Assembly: GCA_033002965.1 (NCBI GenBank)
Contig: JAURVB010014674.1
Location: 62,001-126,000 of the forward strand
DNA length: 64,000 bases
Direction: 5' to 3'
From: Piper betle
Taxonomy: Eukaryota > Streptophyta > Magnoliopsida > Piperales > Piperaceae
In this document: positions 39,681-50,352 of the stretch, piece by piece
Layout: each line of letters starts with the position of its first letter
Numbering within the stretch: position 1 is the first letter of the stretch
Notes under the pieces: model-generated
Told to the model about the DNA's origin: nothing
The model's input: the letters and a program-made list of their open reading frames with translations, nothing else
Database searches by the model: none
Program-made: the position numbers and the translations under genes

Positions 39681-40593
39681 CCTCCCAACCCTTTTTTTGT
39701 TTTTTTTGAGTTCAAATCGTATGGTTTGCCAACTACCAAAAATTTTCAAGTTCGTGCACTTAAAATCTAAACTCTTTTTTATAATTATTGAATTTGTTAG
39801 AAGGATATTTTCATAATTTATAATTGATGGTGGTCATGAAAAGGTGTACTGTGCAAATATTTTTCCTGCTTAAAATAAATTGGCTTATCTGTTTCTCGTT
39901 CGGGAGCCTATTTTTCTCACAAAGTGTTTAAGATAGAAATTGACAAATATACCCTTTTATATCTGTCATGTGTGAAAAAATGTTTCTACCATATCAGAAG
40001 TGAAAACTATAGATATGATCCAGATATAGATTTGATATGGCTATCTGATCTGAATCTAAAAATTTGAACCCGAATCCAATCCAAGGATTACATACATTTC
40101 ATTTGTCAAATCTATATCCGATTTAAATCCATAAAATCGAAATCAATCAAAATCTGTCTCGATTGACTAAGATAATATAAATAATATAGATTTTAATATA
40201 AAAATAGACAAAATAATAAAAAATAATATATTAAATATTTTTAAAATATAATTTTATAAATATCACCTATTTTAATTAGATTTCGATCACAGCACCCTAA
40301 ATTTATATCCAATACAAATATTTTTGGATATGATAAATATCCAAAAAATTCAAACCCGAATTTGATCTAAAATTGTTTCAAATCGTCAATTTGGATTGAA
40401 CTTATAGATATTATATATCCAATCTCATCCCTAATGAAAATTGATAGTGCACATAATTTGTTTTTTAAAAAAAGTGTTTTGAATAAATCATCTTTCTGTA
40501 TATAGAAATGGGTGCAGCTAGCTCTACCAATTTTTTTATATAAAAAATAAAAGAATAAAAATAAAAAGGCAAAGGCTAGATGGAATTGCCCAC

Positions 40594-40732
40594 CTGATCT
40601 CCATCCTCAAAGCAGTTGAAAATATGAAACATAGAATTGGCTGCTACATCAAACCACTTTATCGACTCTGCACAGCCATAACGAGGCATCACCCCTATCC
40701 TTGCATATCCTTCGTTATCATACTTGATTAAT
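40594..40732 (-). pseudogene. Dioxygenase exon 9, third iron-ligand His
   Basis: 139 bases, containing LIKYDNEGYARIGVMPRYG, IKWFDVAANS and MFHIFNCFEDGDQ. The His in FHIFN is the third iron ligand. Acceptor attggcag|AT, donor ATCAG|GTGGGC. Confidence 0.92.
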
Positions 40733-40838
40733 CTGCCAATATATGATATTGCTAACATTGATATTTTAAATTAGTACACTAGTACATTATCGTATAATCA
40801 AGCCATAGAATATGATAAAAAGAAAAGTTCTCTTACGC

Positions 40839-40898
40839 CCCCCTTTGCTAAGCCTCTTTATATCTATTACAAGTGGTAAATCCAGGATTACATTGTAC
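40839..40898 (-). pseudogene. Dioxygenase exon 8
   Basis: 60 bases encoding YNVILDLPLVIDIKRLSKGG. The acceptor is ttggacag|GT. The phase-consistent donor is GGGGG|GCGTAAG, an apparent weak GC donor. The neighbouring GTAAGA one base further would shift the frame. Confidence 0.8.
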
Positions 40899-41693
40899 CT
40901 GTCCAACCAAGAGAGGTTCCTAATTAGCACGTTCACTGGTTTTTTTTTCCTTGAAACAAGATGTTCTTGAGTTTAGGCTTGAAGAAATCCAAGCCTCAAA
41001 GTTGGTGGTTTGTAATAATTTCAATACGTTTGTATTTAGGCTCCATTTATTTAGCATGAAATAAATAAAAATATATCAAATTTATAAATAGTAATTTAGG
41101 GCAAACACTGTGATCTTCCATTCAAGAGCTTTTTACAATTAGAGTATTTTATGATAAGATGTAAGTTAGACTTCAACCAATAGCCTTTAGAAATTTCATC
41201 ATAACAAAATTTCTCATAAAAATACAAAAAAATTGGAGTTTTTATTTTTAAATAGATTTTATATCTCAGTTTATATCATAAATAACTAATGCTTTGGTTC
41301 CATTTAGTTGACATGAAAAAAACGTAAAATATATGAAATTTTCTTAATTATAATTTATAAAGAGTTAGTTATGATATAAATATAAGATGTAAAATTTCTT
41401 TGCAAAAAAATTTCTTATCTTGTGTGTTTTAAAAAAATTGACAAAGATGAAAATTTTAATGACCACTTACCACTTGGTGTAAAGTCTTATTTGCATCTTA
41501 CCACAAATATTCCAAAAAACAACATTTTAATAGAAGACCAACATTTTTATCGTGTATTTACTATATATAGATTTCATACATTATCTATTTCTTTCCCGCT
41601 AACCGAATTGATGAATCCATTGTAAATTAAAACTAAAATAGTTGCATACGTTTTACATCTCTTTCATATCCAGCCAAACAGACTTTTACGTAC

Positions 41694-41776
41694 TTCTCTG
41701 TAATGCTGATATCATGGCAAAAGGCTGCTCCTTTCTAACTTGAGGTCGACTTTGTGCACAAATTTCTTCCCATCAG
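41694..41776 (-). pseudogene. Dioxygenase exon 7, one-base frameshift, second iron-ligand His
   Basis: It reads DGKKFVHKVDLKLERSS, then after a run of four T (plus strand 41719-41722) the frame breaks. With three T it would continue LCHDISITEK. The His of CHDI is the second iron ligand. Acceptor ttgctag|CT, donor GAGAA|GTACGT. Its 83 bases should be 82 to keep phase with both neighbours. Confidence 0.88.
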
Positions 41777-41833
41777 CTAGCAAAATGAAAAATAGTTTTT
41801 AATGGTCACATAGGGCAATTCTGATCTTGTAAC

Positions 41834-41967
41834 CATTACAAGAAAATAGGATATCAGTAACAAAATTCGTCATTAATGTGAAAGAAACTTTTGCGTTGAC
41901 GTTTATTGTGACATTTAGAGCTTTAGCGATAATTTTTGGTCACTAATATCATGTTTTCTTGTAGTAT
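41834..41967. mobile_element. CACTA-like MITE in intron 6
   Basis: The left end attacaagaaaataggatatc matches the reverse complement of the right end gatattagtg...ttttcttgtagta over about 30 bases, with the ACAAGAAAA terminal motif typical of CACTA elements. About 134 bp, no coding capacity. It lies 58 bp upstream of exon 7. Confidence 0.7.
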
Positions 41968-43019
41968 ACCGGTTGTAATGAATCTCTTCCTGGGGTTGAT
42001 TGGTGGGTCAGGAAGATGTGTTTTATATTAAGTATTGTTATTGAATAAAAGTTGACATCTGCTTCAAGACCTAATTATGTGCAGGAAGGCTGTAACACTC
42101 ATGGTAATAAGATGGCATGATAGGAAATATGAATGTAAAAACTTCAAAATTATCATCACCCCTAAAGCTATCATGCCATTGTTTAGTTGGGACTTAGGGC
42201 CATTTCTTAAACAAATCACAACAGAAGTTTTTTTTCTATTGAATGTAATGCGCCAATCTGATAAGTTATGTAGTTTACTGCATTACGGATTATTTTCTTT
42301 ATTAGTTACTCAAAGTCATCAAGGTTTAGATAGTTGGATATTAGTTAAGGGGTGTCTAATATTTAAGACGTATTGTTATTAAATAAGAGTTAAAATATAC
42401 CAGAAAACCTTATACAACTATGATGTTTGCAGTAACACCAAGGATAAAATGTTATGATAAATTAATTGTTAGGTCAATGTGTATCCAACAAATATTCATG
42501 GATGTCTTATCCTAAAAGCTGGATCGAGTAGTGTAACAACAAATCCAACATTATTATTAGAGACAATTTGCTACATGGGTGACCAGATTTGGTTTATGGC
42601 TATTGGGGTGGGAATTTTGAAATATATAGTGTAAGGGTGACTATGAAGAAAAATATCAAGGCTACCCTAACTTATTCCACGCTTAGAAGCTTGGTTTAGA
42701 GTGTGTTGTTTTTCACTGAAGTGGTTTGGTTCACTTATATATATTTTTTGGGAAAATATCATATATAGTTAGATTTAAGACTTTTCTTTCACAAATAACC
42801 AATTTACAAAATTATATAAGATATAACCACATTTAAAACTTTTATATTTATCATGACCAAATTCCATGATTTTTAGAAAATACCCATAAAATTTATTTTT
42901 ATTAATATCAAAATAGATAACGGATAAAAGTAATTATTTTTACTAGCGGATAAAAGTAATTATTTTTATTAATATCAAAATCCAGCGGCTCTCATTCAAT
43001 CCACCCACTAACAAGTTTA

Positions 43020-43630
43020 TAGACCCGTCTACCCGTCCGACGGACCTGCCCGACCCGCCGGACCCGCCCTCCCGCCCGCGAACACCACGCCCCTCCTGCC
43101 TGCGACCGCCCCACCGCGGCCTCGCCGCCTGCCGCGCGGCCTCGCCCCTGCCGGCGGCCCTACCCTCCACCCCTCCCACCCGGCCACAGCCCACTGCTGT
43201 GGTCCCCACCCTCGCCGGCACCCTGCAGCTGCCGCCAACCCCTCTCTCCGCTCCGCCACCGCCAGATCTGCGCCCTCCGCCGCCCTCGGCTGGCGCCGCC
43301 ACCCTCCGCCACCGCTCCGGGCAGTGGCGGAGGGGGGTGGCGTGGGGCCCCAGCCGGGGCGGGCGGGGGGCGAGGGGCGCAGATCTAGCGGTGGTGGTGG
43401 CCGAGAAGGGGGGGTTGGCGGCAGCTGCAGGGTGCCGGCGAGGGCAGGGACCACGGCGGCGGGCTGTGGCCGGGTGGGGGGAGGGGGTGGAGGGGCAGGG
43501 CCGCCGGCAGGGGGCGAGGCCGCGGCGGTAGCGGCGAGGCCGCAGTGGGGCGGTCGCAGGCAGGAGGGCAGGTCGGGCGGGTCGAGAGGTCGAGCGGGCC
43601 AGTCCAACAGTGGGTGGGTGGGTGGGGTGG
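43020..43630. repeat. GC-rich inverted repeat in intron 6
   Basis: The arms at about 43050-43305 and 43330-43590 pair: agatctgcgccct with agggcgcagatct, ccctgcagctgccgccaacc with its complement at 43416-43435, and further outwards. The centre is near 43315. The flanks are very AT-rich, so the block is a foreign insertion. Frames such as 43029-43658 (209 codons, Pro, Arg and Gly rich) exist in several phases on both strands and are not believable genes. Confidence 0.85.
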
Positions 43631-44189
43631 GTGGTTTGATTGTGGGCCGTCGGATCAAGACTTATATAATTTTATATATATATATATAAGACTTATAAAA
43701 GATAAATAGATTCTAAAATTATATTATTGATGAGCTAAAAAGTAAAAAATATATATTTTATTGAATTCTAGACCATAAAAAATAAAATAAAATATTATTT
43801 GGGTGTTTGAATTTTGAATTTGAAATTGACATAAAACTTATGTTTTATATAACATATTTGCAATATGAATAATTTTTTTAAAGTAAAATATCATTTATTG
43901 TACAAAATGCAAGAAAATTTTGTTTAAGAAAATTTAAAGTTAGATTAAAGGTATTTATATCAATAAAATAAATATCATGAGATCAATATTCTTAAAATAT
44001 ATGAATTGGATATATGTAAAATAAAAGTTTGAGATCCGGCTATATGTATTTTAAATTTAAATTTTGGTCATTTGTGAACAACAATGTTAAAACTTGGCTA
44101 TTTGTGATATTTTTATTTATTTTTTTATTTCAGTTATTAGATAGGTCACTCGGTAATGGGGGTAAGATGATGAGGTGGGATAGGGGGCA

Positions 44190-45257
44190 GAACAGGTACT
44201 TTTTATTTATTTATTTATTTATATTATTTAAATATTTTTTATAGGTTGTTGGGTTTTTCTACAGTAAGCAAGTAAAATTTTTTTCCCTGGAAAGGAAAAG
44301 AGGATTTTTTTTATTATTCTTTTGGGGCAAGGAGTGGATGGCATTTGGGGGGGGGGGTTGGATTTTTTTTCTTTTTCTTTTTGGGCAGGGCAAAGGGTTA
44401 AATCTCTTTTAATCTCTTTTGAGGGGTTTCCTTTAATTTGGGGTGTGGATGAGCTTTTATTTTTTGGCGGGGGCATTCTTTTTGTCTAAGAGGTGGGTAT
44501 TTTATAAAAAAACAAGGGGGGGGGGGGAAGGGTTTGCTTTTTCTTTTTTAAGTGGGTGGGCTTTACTTTTTTTGTATGTCTGTTAATTTGACAAGAGAAA
44601 GGAAAGAGCTGTATGATTTTTTTGGGTTCATTTACATTAAACATTTTTTTCTAAACAATATTTTAAATAATTTTTTACTAGTTTATTTTTTTAATAATTT
44701 TTTTCAATTAATTTATATTTTATCAAATATTTAGTCAACTTAATTTTTGCAAATAATTTATTTTCATAACATTGATGTTTTTCTCTTATTTGTGATATTG
44801 ATGACATTGTAATTAATTTGGTAATGACAATGATGACATTACAATTATCTAGATCACAACATTAATAACATCATTCATTATTTAGTAATGAGATTGATAA
44901 CATTAATGATTTTTTTTGTTAAACTTTTCTTATAAGTGAATGACATGGATAACATTATAATAAAATTATAATGTCATTGATGACTTAAATAACTTGAGAT
45001 TAACATTGCTAGAAGTAATGTTCTAAATAATTATAATTTTATTTAAAACAAATTAATTAAATAAAATTAAAATAAATAAGTGTCATCATTATTATAAATG
45101 TCACTACTAAAAAATAAAAGATGTCATTAATAACATAATATAGTTGATTGTAATGTAATTGTTGTCATTATCAAGTTAATCACAATGTCATCAATGTCAT
45201 AAGCAATATGCCGTTAAAAATTAATTTGTTTAAAAAAAATTATCATATTAACTACGA

Positions 45258-45288
<31 letters not shown>

Positions 45289-45900
45289 TTTGCGTAGTTA
45301 AAATATAAAGTAATGACATGACTTAATTTTTATTATTTATTTTCAATTAGTTTTATATTTTAAATCATATTATTTGTTTAATAAATTTATTATATTTTAT
45401 TTTTTAAAATCAATTTATTAATATACATGTTGATGTCATTAAATAGTGTGCTGATGAAAAAATAAATTGGAAAAAATAATGTAATTATATAATAATAAAT
45501 GAAAATAAATCACTTACAAAAAAAGTTGATTAAAAATTTGATCAAATATAATTTAATGAAAAAATAATTAATATAAAAATAAGTTATTTAAAATATTTTT
45601 TAGAAAAATTGCTTAATGTAAATAAACAAGAAAAAAAGGATAAAACCCCTCTCTTTTCCTTGTTAAATAAACAAAAAAATTGCTTACCCACTCTCACCTT
45701 AAAAAAAACACCCCTTCTTCTCCTACAACAGAAAACAAAAAAACCAAAAATAGCATTTAAAGCCCCACCCCTCCCCTTTTTTAACAAAAAAAAATGAATA
45801 AATAAAAAATCCCCAAAAAAAAACATTTGCTCCCCCTCTACTTGATTTAAAACAAAAACAAAAAATTAGTACATTTTATTATAAATCCCCCTCTGGTTGA
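44190..45900. repeat. AT-rich foldback element in intron 6, about 1.7 kb
   Basis: Left text catttacattaaacattttttt and tttaaataattttttac (44630-44680) pairs with the right text near 45560-45625. The atgacattgtaattaatttgg block (44800-44850) pairs with 45145-45195. The centre is near 45030. The outer parts hold long homopolymer runs (G9-G12 near 44350 and 44520, A8-A9 near 45790-45825). A (TA)n run lies at 45259-45284. Confidence 0.7.
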
Positions 45901-45989
45901 CTATTGGGGGTAAAGCTATTAGGATATGGGGACTAAGTTGAAATTATTATAATTCATTAACCATAGAAAATTTTTTTCTCAAAATTCCT

Positions 45990-46170
45990 ATACTCGGTCT
46001 TCCCCATATCTTACTTAGCATATGACTAGCTGCCTAGCCCATTAGATTAACTCCAATACTACTTCTAATGATGACCCGGCCTAAGTGCAGACTGAGTGGT
46101 CTCGTCATTTCTCGAACTTATTAAACTCTACAATTTGCACTTGAGTCGAATCATTACACCGAATCTACGA
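45990..46170. mobile_element. Decayed TRIM fragment
   Basis: The segment ccatatcttacttagc...gactagctgcctagccc...atgacccggcctaagtgcag resembles the internal region and right-LTR start of TRIM 1 (26900-27015) but has many changes and lacks a left LTR. Confidence 0.45.
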
Positions 46171-46503
46171 CAACATAACTCAAATTTTTGAAAACTATAA
46201 TATCATTATTCAATTGGTTATAGCCATTCGTATATTATAGTAGCTAAGCATAACTAACTGCACCTAATTGCTAAGCATAACAGGTTTAGCTTAAACTTGT
46301 GGTCACACTCCCCACAAGAATAAGTATATATTATTTTTAAGTTGCAGGAAAAACAAATGGGAGTAAATGCTCCCATCATATATTTTGCTTTAATTTGCCC
46401 GCAAACAAACGAGAGTAACGGCTCCCATTAGATACTTTTGCTTTCGATGGGATTCTAAATCACTCCTTTGGTTCTGATATTATAATATATTGAGGTCTCA
46501 GTC

Positions 46504-47643
46504 TGTTCGAATATTTTTAGTGACAAGCAAGTATACACGGTCAAAACAAGTAATATAATGATAAATTCGAGTATCGTTCTCACATAGAGATGAATTTCTT
46601 TAAATTAATTAAAAATAATAATATTAAGAGAAAAACAAAAACAATTGAGTTAACTTAATATAAATAATAGCTTTAAATAAAAGGAGACATTAAAATGATA
46701 AAACTCGTTCCAGAGTCGAATTTCCCTTAACATCAATTTAATCTCTATCATATCTATCTTTTATTCCCTTAGATTATCGATCTAGGATAATTATATGACA
46801 TAATGACTCCCGCTCCTTCATGCTTCTATTATTTTGCCTCAATTTTTACCTCCCAATGATAATTGATTAATCAATAAAATAATGCATTAAGAATTACCTC
46901 ACAATCGCATACGGTGTTGTGTATGTCCCAATCACAACGACAAACAAGTCAAAAGACTCGTTGTATGATGAATTATCAATGACTAATCTAATTAATTTCT
47001 CCCAAAATCTAATTAAACCTCATTATCTAAGATATAGACGATCAATCTATTCTTAGCATTTAGAACATGATATTTCAAACAATCCGATTGAATAAAAGAG
47101 TAAAAACTTGAAATAAATTCAATTAAATCATGTTAAGTTCTATTATTCTCTAGAATGAAATATAAGACTACTCCATAAAAATAGAAAACAATATAAAAAA
47201 GAAAACAGTTTTTATTATGAAAGAGAAAAGAATTATAAAACTTGAATTATTTCTTCTACTAAACTCTTAAACCAAGAGTTGAGAGATCTCAATAACAAAT
47301 GACCACCCTAGAAGTGGAGATACAAAAATTCGAAGAGAGTGTTCACAAATCGACGTAGTCTAATTAATTATGGTGTCGCTTCAAGTTTCCAACTCCTCGA
47401 CTCCATTGAACATCATAACTTGTAGCCATTGGGTGGGGACAAGTGTCATGCTCATTCAATTCCAAAGCTTAATTTATTCATCTTTTTCTACATTGAAATA
47501 CGAAAATTAAGCATATCTAATAAAATATTAATTAACCCCAAAAAATAAAGTAAAATATCACTTAATTAATAATGTTTATACTCAGAAAGTACAAAATCAT
47601 ATTAAAAACTTAGATAAATATTATATATTTTAAACACTTAACA
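46504..47643 (-). mobile_element. Solo LTR of the TR-GAG-like family in intron 6
   Basis: 1,140 bp, colinear with the LTRs at 8467-9618 and 17065-18235, starting tgttcgaatattt and ending aaacacttaaca. The flanking five bases are cagtc and cggtc, a target-site duplication with one change. It has no internal sequence, so it was left by LTR-LTR recombination inside the dioxygenase intron. Confidence 0.85.
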
Positions 47644-47940
47644 CGGTCTCTATACAAAAATGACTAGCCACCGAATTTTGATTCCACTTCAACAGCTTCA
47701 TTAAGTTTATTAGGTGTAAGATTATTCTCTAAAAATAATCAACCAATTCGATTAGTCTCTTATTCTATTGCATTAGCTTTTATATCCTTAATTAGCTTGG
47801 TTGAAGGTATCAAGGTTTCTTTGCATCATTCTTGAAATTATAAATCAAAATTAAGGCTTTGACTCTAATTTTACTATATTTGTTCATATCCCTGTTTTTC
47901 ATGAATTAGTTGCTACAACATGCATTCAGCTAGTACAAAC

Positions 47941-48019
47941 CTGAGATGACTCCCAAAACTAAGAAAGATTTGTTAGCATCAACCCCCATGATAACAAGCT
48001 CACCAGTACCAGGAAGTGT
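47941..48019 (-). pseudogene. Dioxygenase exon 6
   Basis: 79 bases encoding TLPGTGELVIMGVDANKSF and LVLGVIS. Acceptor tatttcag|AC, donor CTCAG|GTTTGT, phase 1. Confidence 0.9.
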
Positions 48020-48125
48020 CTGAAATACATGCAAAAACAATGAACAAAAAAATTAACTAATCAGATTGTCTGTGATGATATGAACAAAAGAAGAAATTGA
48101 AGTTGTGTTCTAGTTGTCACAAGAC

Positions 48126-48305
48126 CTTTGGATGGCTGGTGAAAGGACGTCCCCATGACCCAGTTAAATGCCATTTCCCCAGTGTGTGTAGGCTGGAGAT
48201 GTCAATCTCTTGTGGTGTATGATTCTCTGCAATGGCATAGCACTTCCCTCCGTGCTCAAATTCATTGGTATTACTTATGTACTTGTTCACTTTACCAAAT
48301 CTTAG
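48126..48305 (-). pseudogene. Dioxygenase exon 5, first iron-ligand His
   Basis: 60 codons running from LRFGKVNKYISNTNEFEHGG through AENHTPQEIDISSLHTLG to GSWGRPFTSHPK. The His in TSHPK is the first family iron ligand. Acceptor gtgggcag|CT, donor CCAAAG|GTCTTG. Confidence 0.92.
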
Positions 48306-48388
48306 CTGCCCACAAAGACCAAAATGCTATCAATGGCCTCCCTCGCCATGACCACAAAGCTATCTAACTTTGAGAATTTTTCACATAC

Positions 48389-48648
48389 CATGTTCAGCAA
48401 ATATGCTGCCATGATAGCAGGAGATTCACCTTCAATAGCTGGGAGAAAGCATGGCTTGTTTCTCTCTTTCTCTCTCTTGAAGGTTTCTGACTCCACATAC
48501 TTGTTCTTGTAGGAGATGCTCCATTTCCCACTGTCATCCTTTTTAAAATAGATAGCATGGAGCATGCCCTTCCCTTCAATCCAAGTGCTGTGTGATCTTC
48601 CCAGCAATGAGACCGTGGACTTTAGTGCTCCAAACAGAGGATTTGGTC
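48389..48648 (-). pseudogene. Dioxygenase exon 4
   Basis: 260 bases. It contains NPLFGALKSTVSLLG, WIEGKGMLHAIYF, REKERNKPCFLPAIEGESP and AAYLLNM. Acceptor gatacag|GA, donor AACATG|GTATGT. The longest intact piece and the most family-specific. Confidence 0.92.
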
Positions 48649-48756
48649 CTGTATCATCAATAATTTTTAAATCACTGAGTGTTTGCCAAGATTTTAGAAT
48701 TATATCATAATGTTCATTTTGTAATCATACAGGCCTACCATCCAAGAGCAAACTAT

Positions 48757-49230
48757 TACAACCCGGCCAAAGTGGGAATTCATAATATTTAAAATAGTTT
48801 ACTAAAGTTGAAAATCTATAAGCAAACTTTTGATCTTACTTTAATAAGTATTTAACGTAAATTTAATTTAGAGATTTTACAATAAACCCAGCTTAAAATT
48901 ATATCTTTAAAATATTTTTCCTCAACCCCCCTATACAATATGATCCTCCAATATCAAAGGTATCAACTCGGCCCAAATACAAATTAACGAGTCTAATAAA
49001 TGTCTTCAAAATAGCTAACTTAAATAAAAAATCCAATGCACATCACCATTATTATGCTTGTTATTACCCTAATAAATATTAGATACGAGATTAATTTTAA
49101 AATCCTACACAAAACAGTAGAAGACCATGAAAGAACTAAATCATGAATTTTATTGTCATCACCTTACATGTAGGCCCACCATCTAATATGGTAGTGTGGG
49201 TCGGCTCTCATACTAGTCCAGACCGAAGTA
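48757..49230. mobile_element. Decayed TRIM-like remnant in intron 3
   Basis: Begins attacaacccggccaaagtg and contains gagattttaca near 48880. Later it has attagatacgagattaa...aaatcctacaca (49078-49115) and cccaccatctaatatgg (49170). All are weak echoes of TRIM 1 in the same order. It accounts for most of the 713-bp intron 3. Confidence 0.45.
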
Positions 49231-49361
49231 TATAGTATGTCTTGCTCGCCATAATTACTGTCATTCTTGTTAATCCATTGTCTTTAGGCCTATACAAATT
49301 TTCCGCAGCAAATCGAAATCGTCCATAAGATCAAAAAGAGAGAAGTGAAACATCTACTTGC

Positions 49362-49464
49362 CGTTTCTGATGTAAACTCCCTCGGGAAAGTCGATAGGCA
49401 TGTTCCCTTCTAAGCATTCAATCTGCACTGTCTCTCCTATCTCTTCCACATTTGCAAAGTTACT
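49362..49464 (-). pseudogene. Dioxygenase exon 3, GC donor
   Basis: Contains NVEEIGETVQIE and DFPEGVYIRN. The acceptor is aaaccag|AG. The donor is AAACG|GCAAGT, a GC donor with otherwise strong consensus. The split Gly codon is completed by exon 4, giving RNGPNPLFG. Confidence 0.88.
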
Positions 49465-49556
49465 CTGGTTTTACAGAGAAGCAATCATAGAGTTAAATGT
49501 TTCATAGCACGAACTAGATAATTAAATTGATACAAGTGTAGATCAATGATAATCAC

Positions 49557-49661
49557 CTGAAATGGGGAGGTGGGCTGATCCTCAAAACGAAAAACCGTAT
49601 CCATGACATGGTCCAGAGCTCTCTGGGCAACAGTGATGATTGGTTGTCCAAGAGAAAAATG
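49557..49661 (-). pseudogene. Dioxygenase exon 2
   Basis: 35 codons containing GQPIITVAQRALDHVMD and FRFEDQPTSPFQ. Acceptor ttggcag|C, donor TTTCAG|GTGATT, phase 0 on both sides. Confidence 0.85.
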
Positions 49662-49749
49662 CTGCCAATTCGAGAAGACCCCATTATTCAATATTCCAAT
49701 TATGACTTCCTATATTCAGATTTTTATATATGAAGGTTCCATTGACTAC

Positions 49750-49800
49750 CTTTGCAGCACTAGAAGCAGCGGAAAGAGAAATCACAAGTGGAGTCTTAAG
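49750..49800 (-). pseudogene. Dioxygenase exon 1, part downstream of the copia insertion
   Basis: After the duplicated target (49796-49800) the frame continues KTPLVISLSAASSAAK to a donor AAG|GTAGTC at 49750. Removing the element and one target copy leaves 303 bases (101 codons) with no stop between this part and the upstream part. Confidence 0.65.
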
Positions 49801-50277
49801 TGTTGTGAAAATTGGATAATTTTCACCAAAGATAACTAGTTCACTTTGAGAACTATTACCTAGATGACTAGCGTGAAAACTATTGTACTAAAAATTACCC
49901 CAAGATAAAATTTCCAGGAAAGTGTGGTGGGACACACAGTCCGCTTAAAAACCAACTCCTAGACAGAATTTTATCAAGTAATTTAAATAGCACAATAATT
50001 AACAACAACTATACCCGACAATAGCTATTAAATAGACATAAAAGGGAAAAAAGAACACCGAAATTTAACGAGGCTTACGTCCTCGGATACTACAAAATAA
50101 TATTTCAATAATCAAAGAAATATTACAAAAGGAGAGAAAGAAAATAATTTACCAAAGAAAGAAGGATGGCAATTTTGGGATGTCAAGAACCAAAGGGGAG
50201 GAGCCTTATTTATAGGGAGAGGACTCCTCCCAAACCCACAAAACTTTAGATGTGGGACTTGATTTTGGCATACAACA
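49801..50277 (-). repeat. 3' LTR of the copia element, with about 95 extra bases
   Basis: Starts TGTTGTATGCC on the minus strand and ends TTTTCACAACA next to the target duplication. Relative to the 5' LTR it holds about 95 additional bases at 49815-49900. These include a second, imperfect copy of the terminal gtgaaaact text. Confidence 0.88.
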
Positions 50278-50292
50278 ATTCTCCACCTTGAC
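50278..50292 (-). other. Copia polypurine tract
   Basis: The minus strand reads CAAGGTGGAGAAT immediately before the 3' LTR start TGTTGTATGCC. Confidence 0.85.
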
Positions 50293-50352
50293 AAAATCCC
50301 ATACAATTCTCTCACAAATCCAACTTTCAGTAGTGTCTGCAAACTCCATCTT

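Noticed and set aside
43029..43658. 209-codon minus-strand open frame and several overlapping frames of similar length
   Set aside because: All lie within a GC-rich palindrome, occur in many phases on both strands, and consist mainly of Pro, Arg, Gly and Ala. Long open frames are expected from composition.
48155..48512. Plus-strand frames over the dioxygenase exons
   Set aside because: Antisense shadows of exons 4 and 5.
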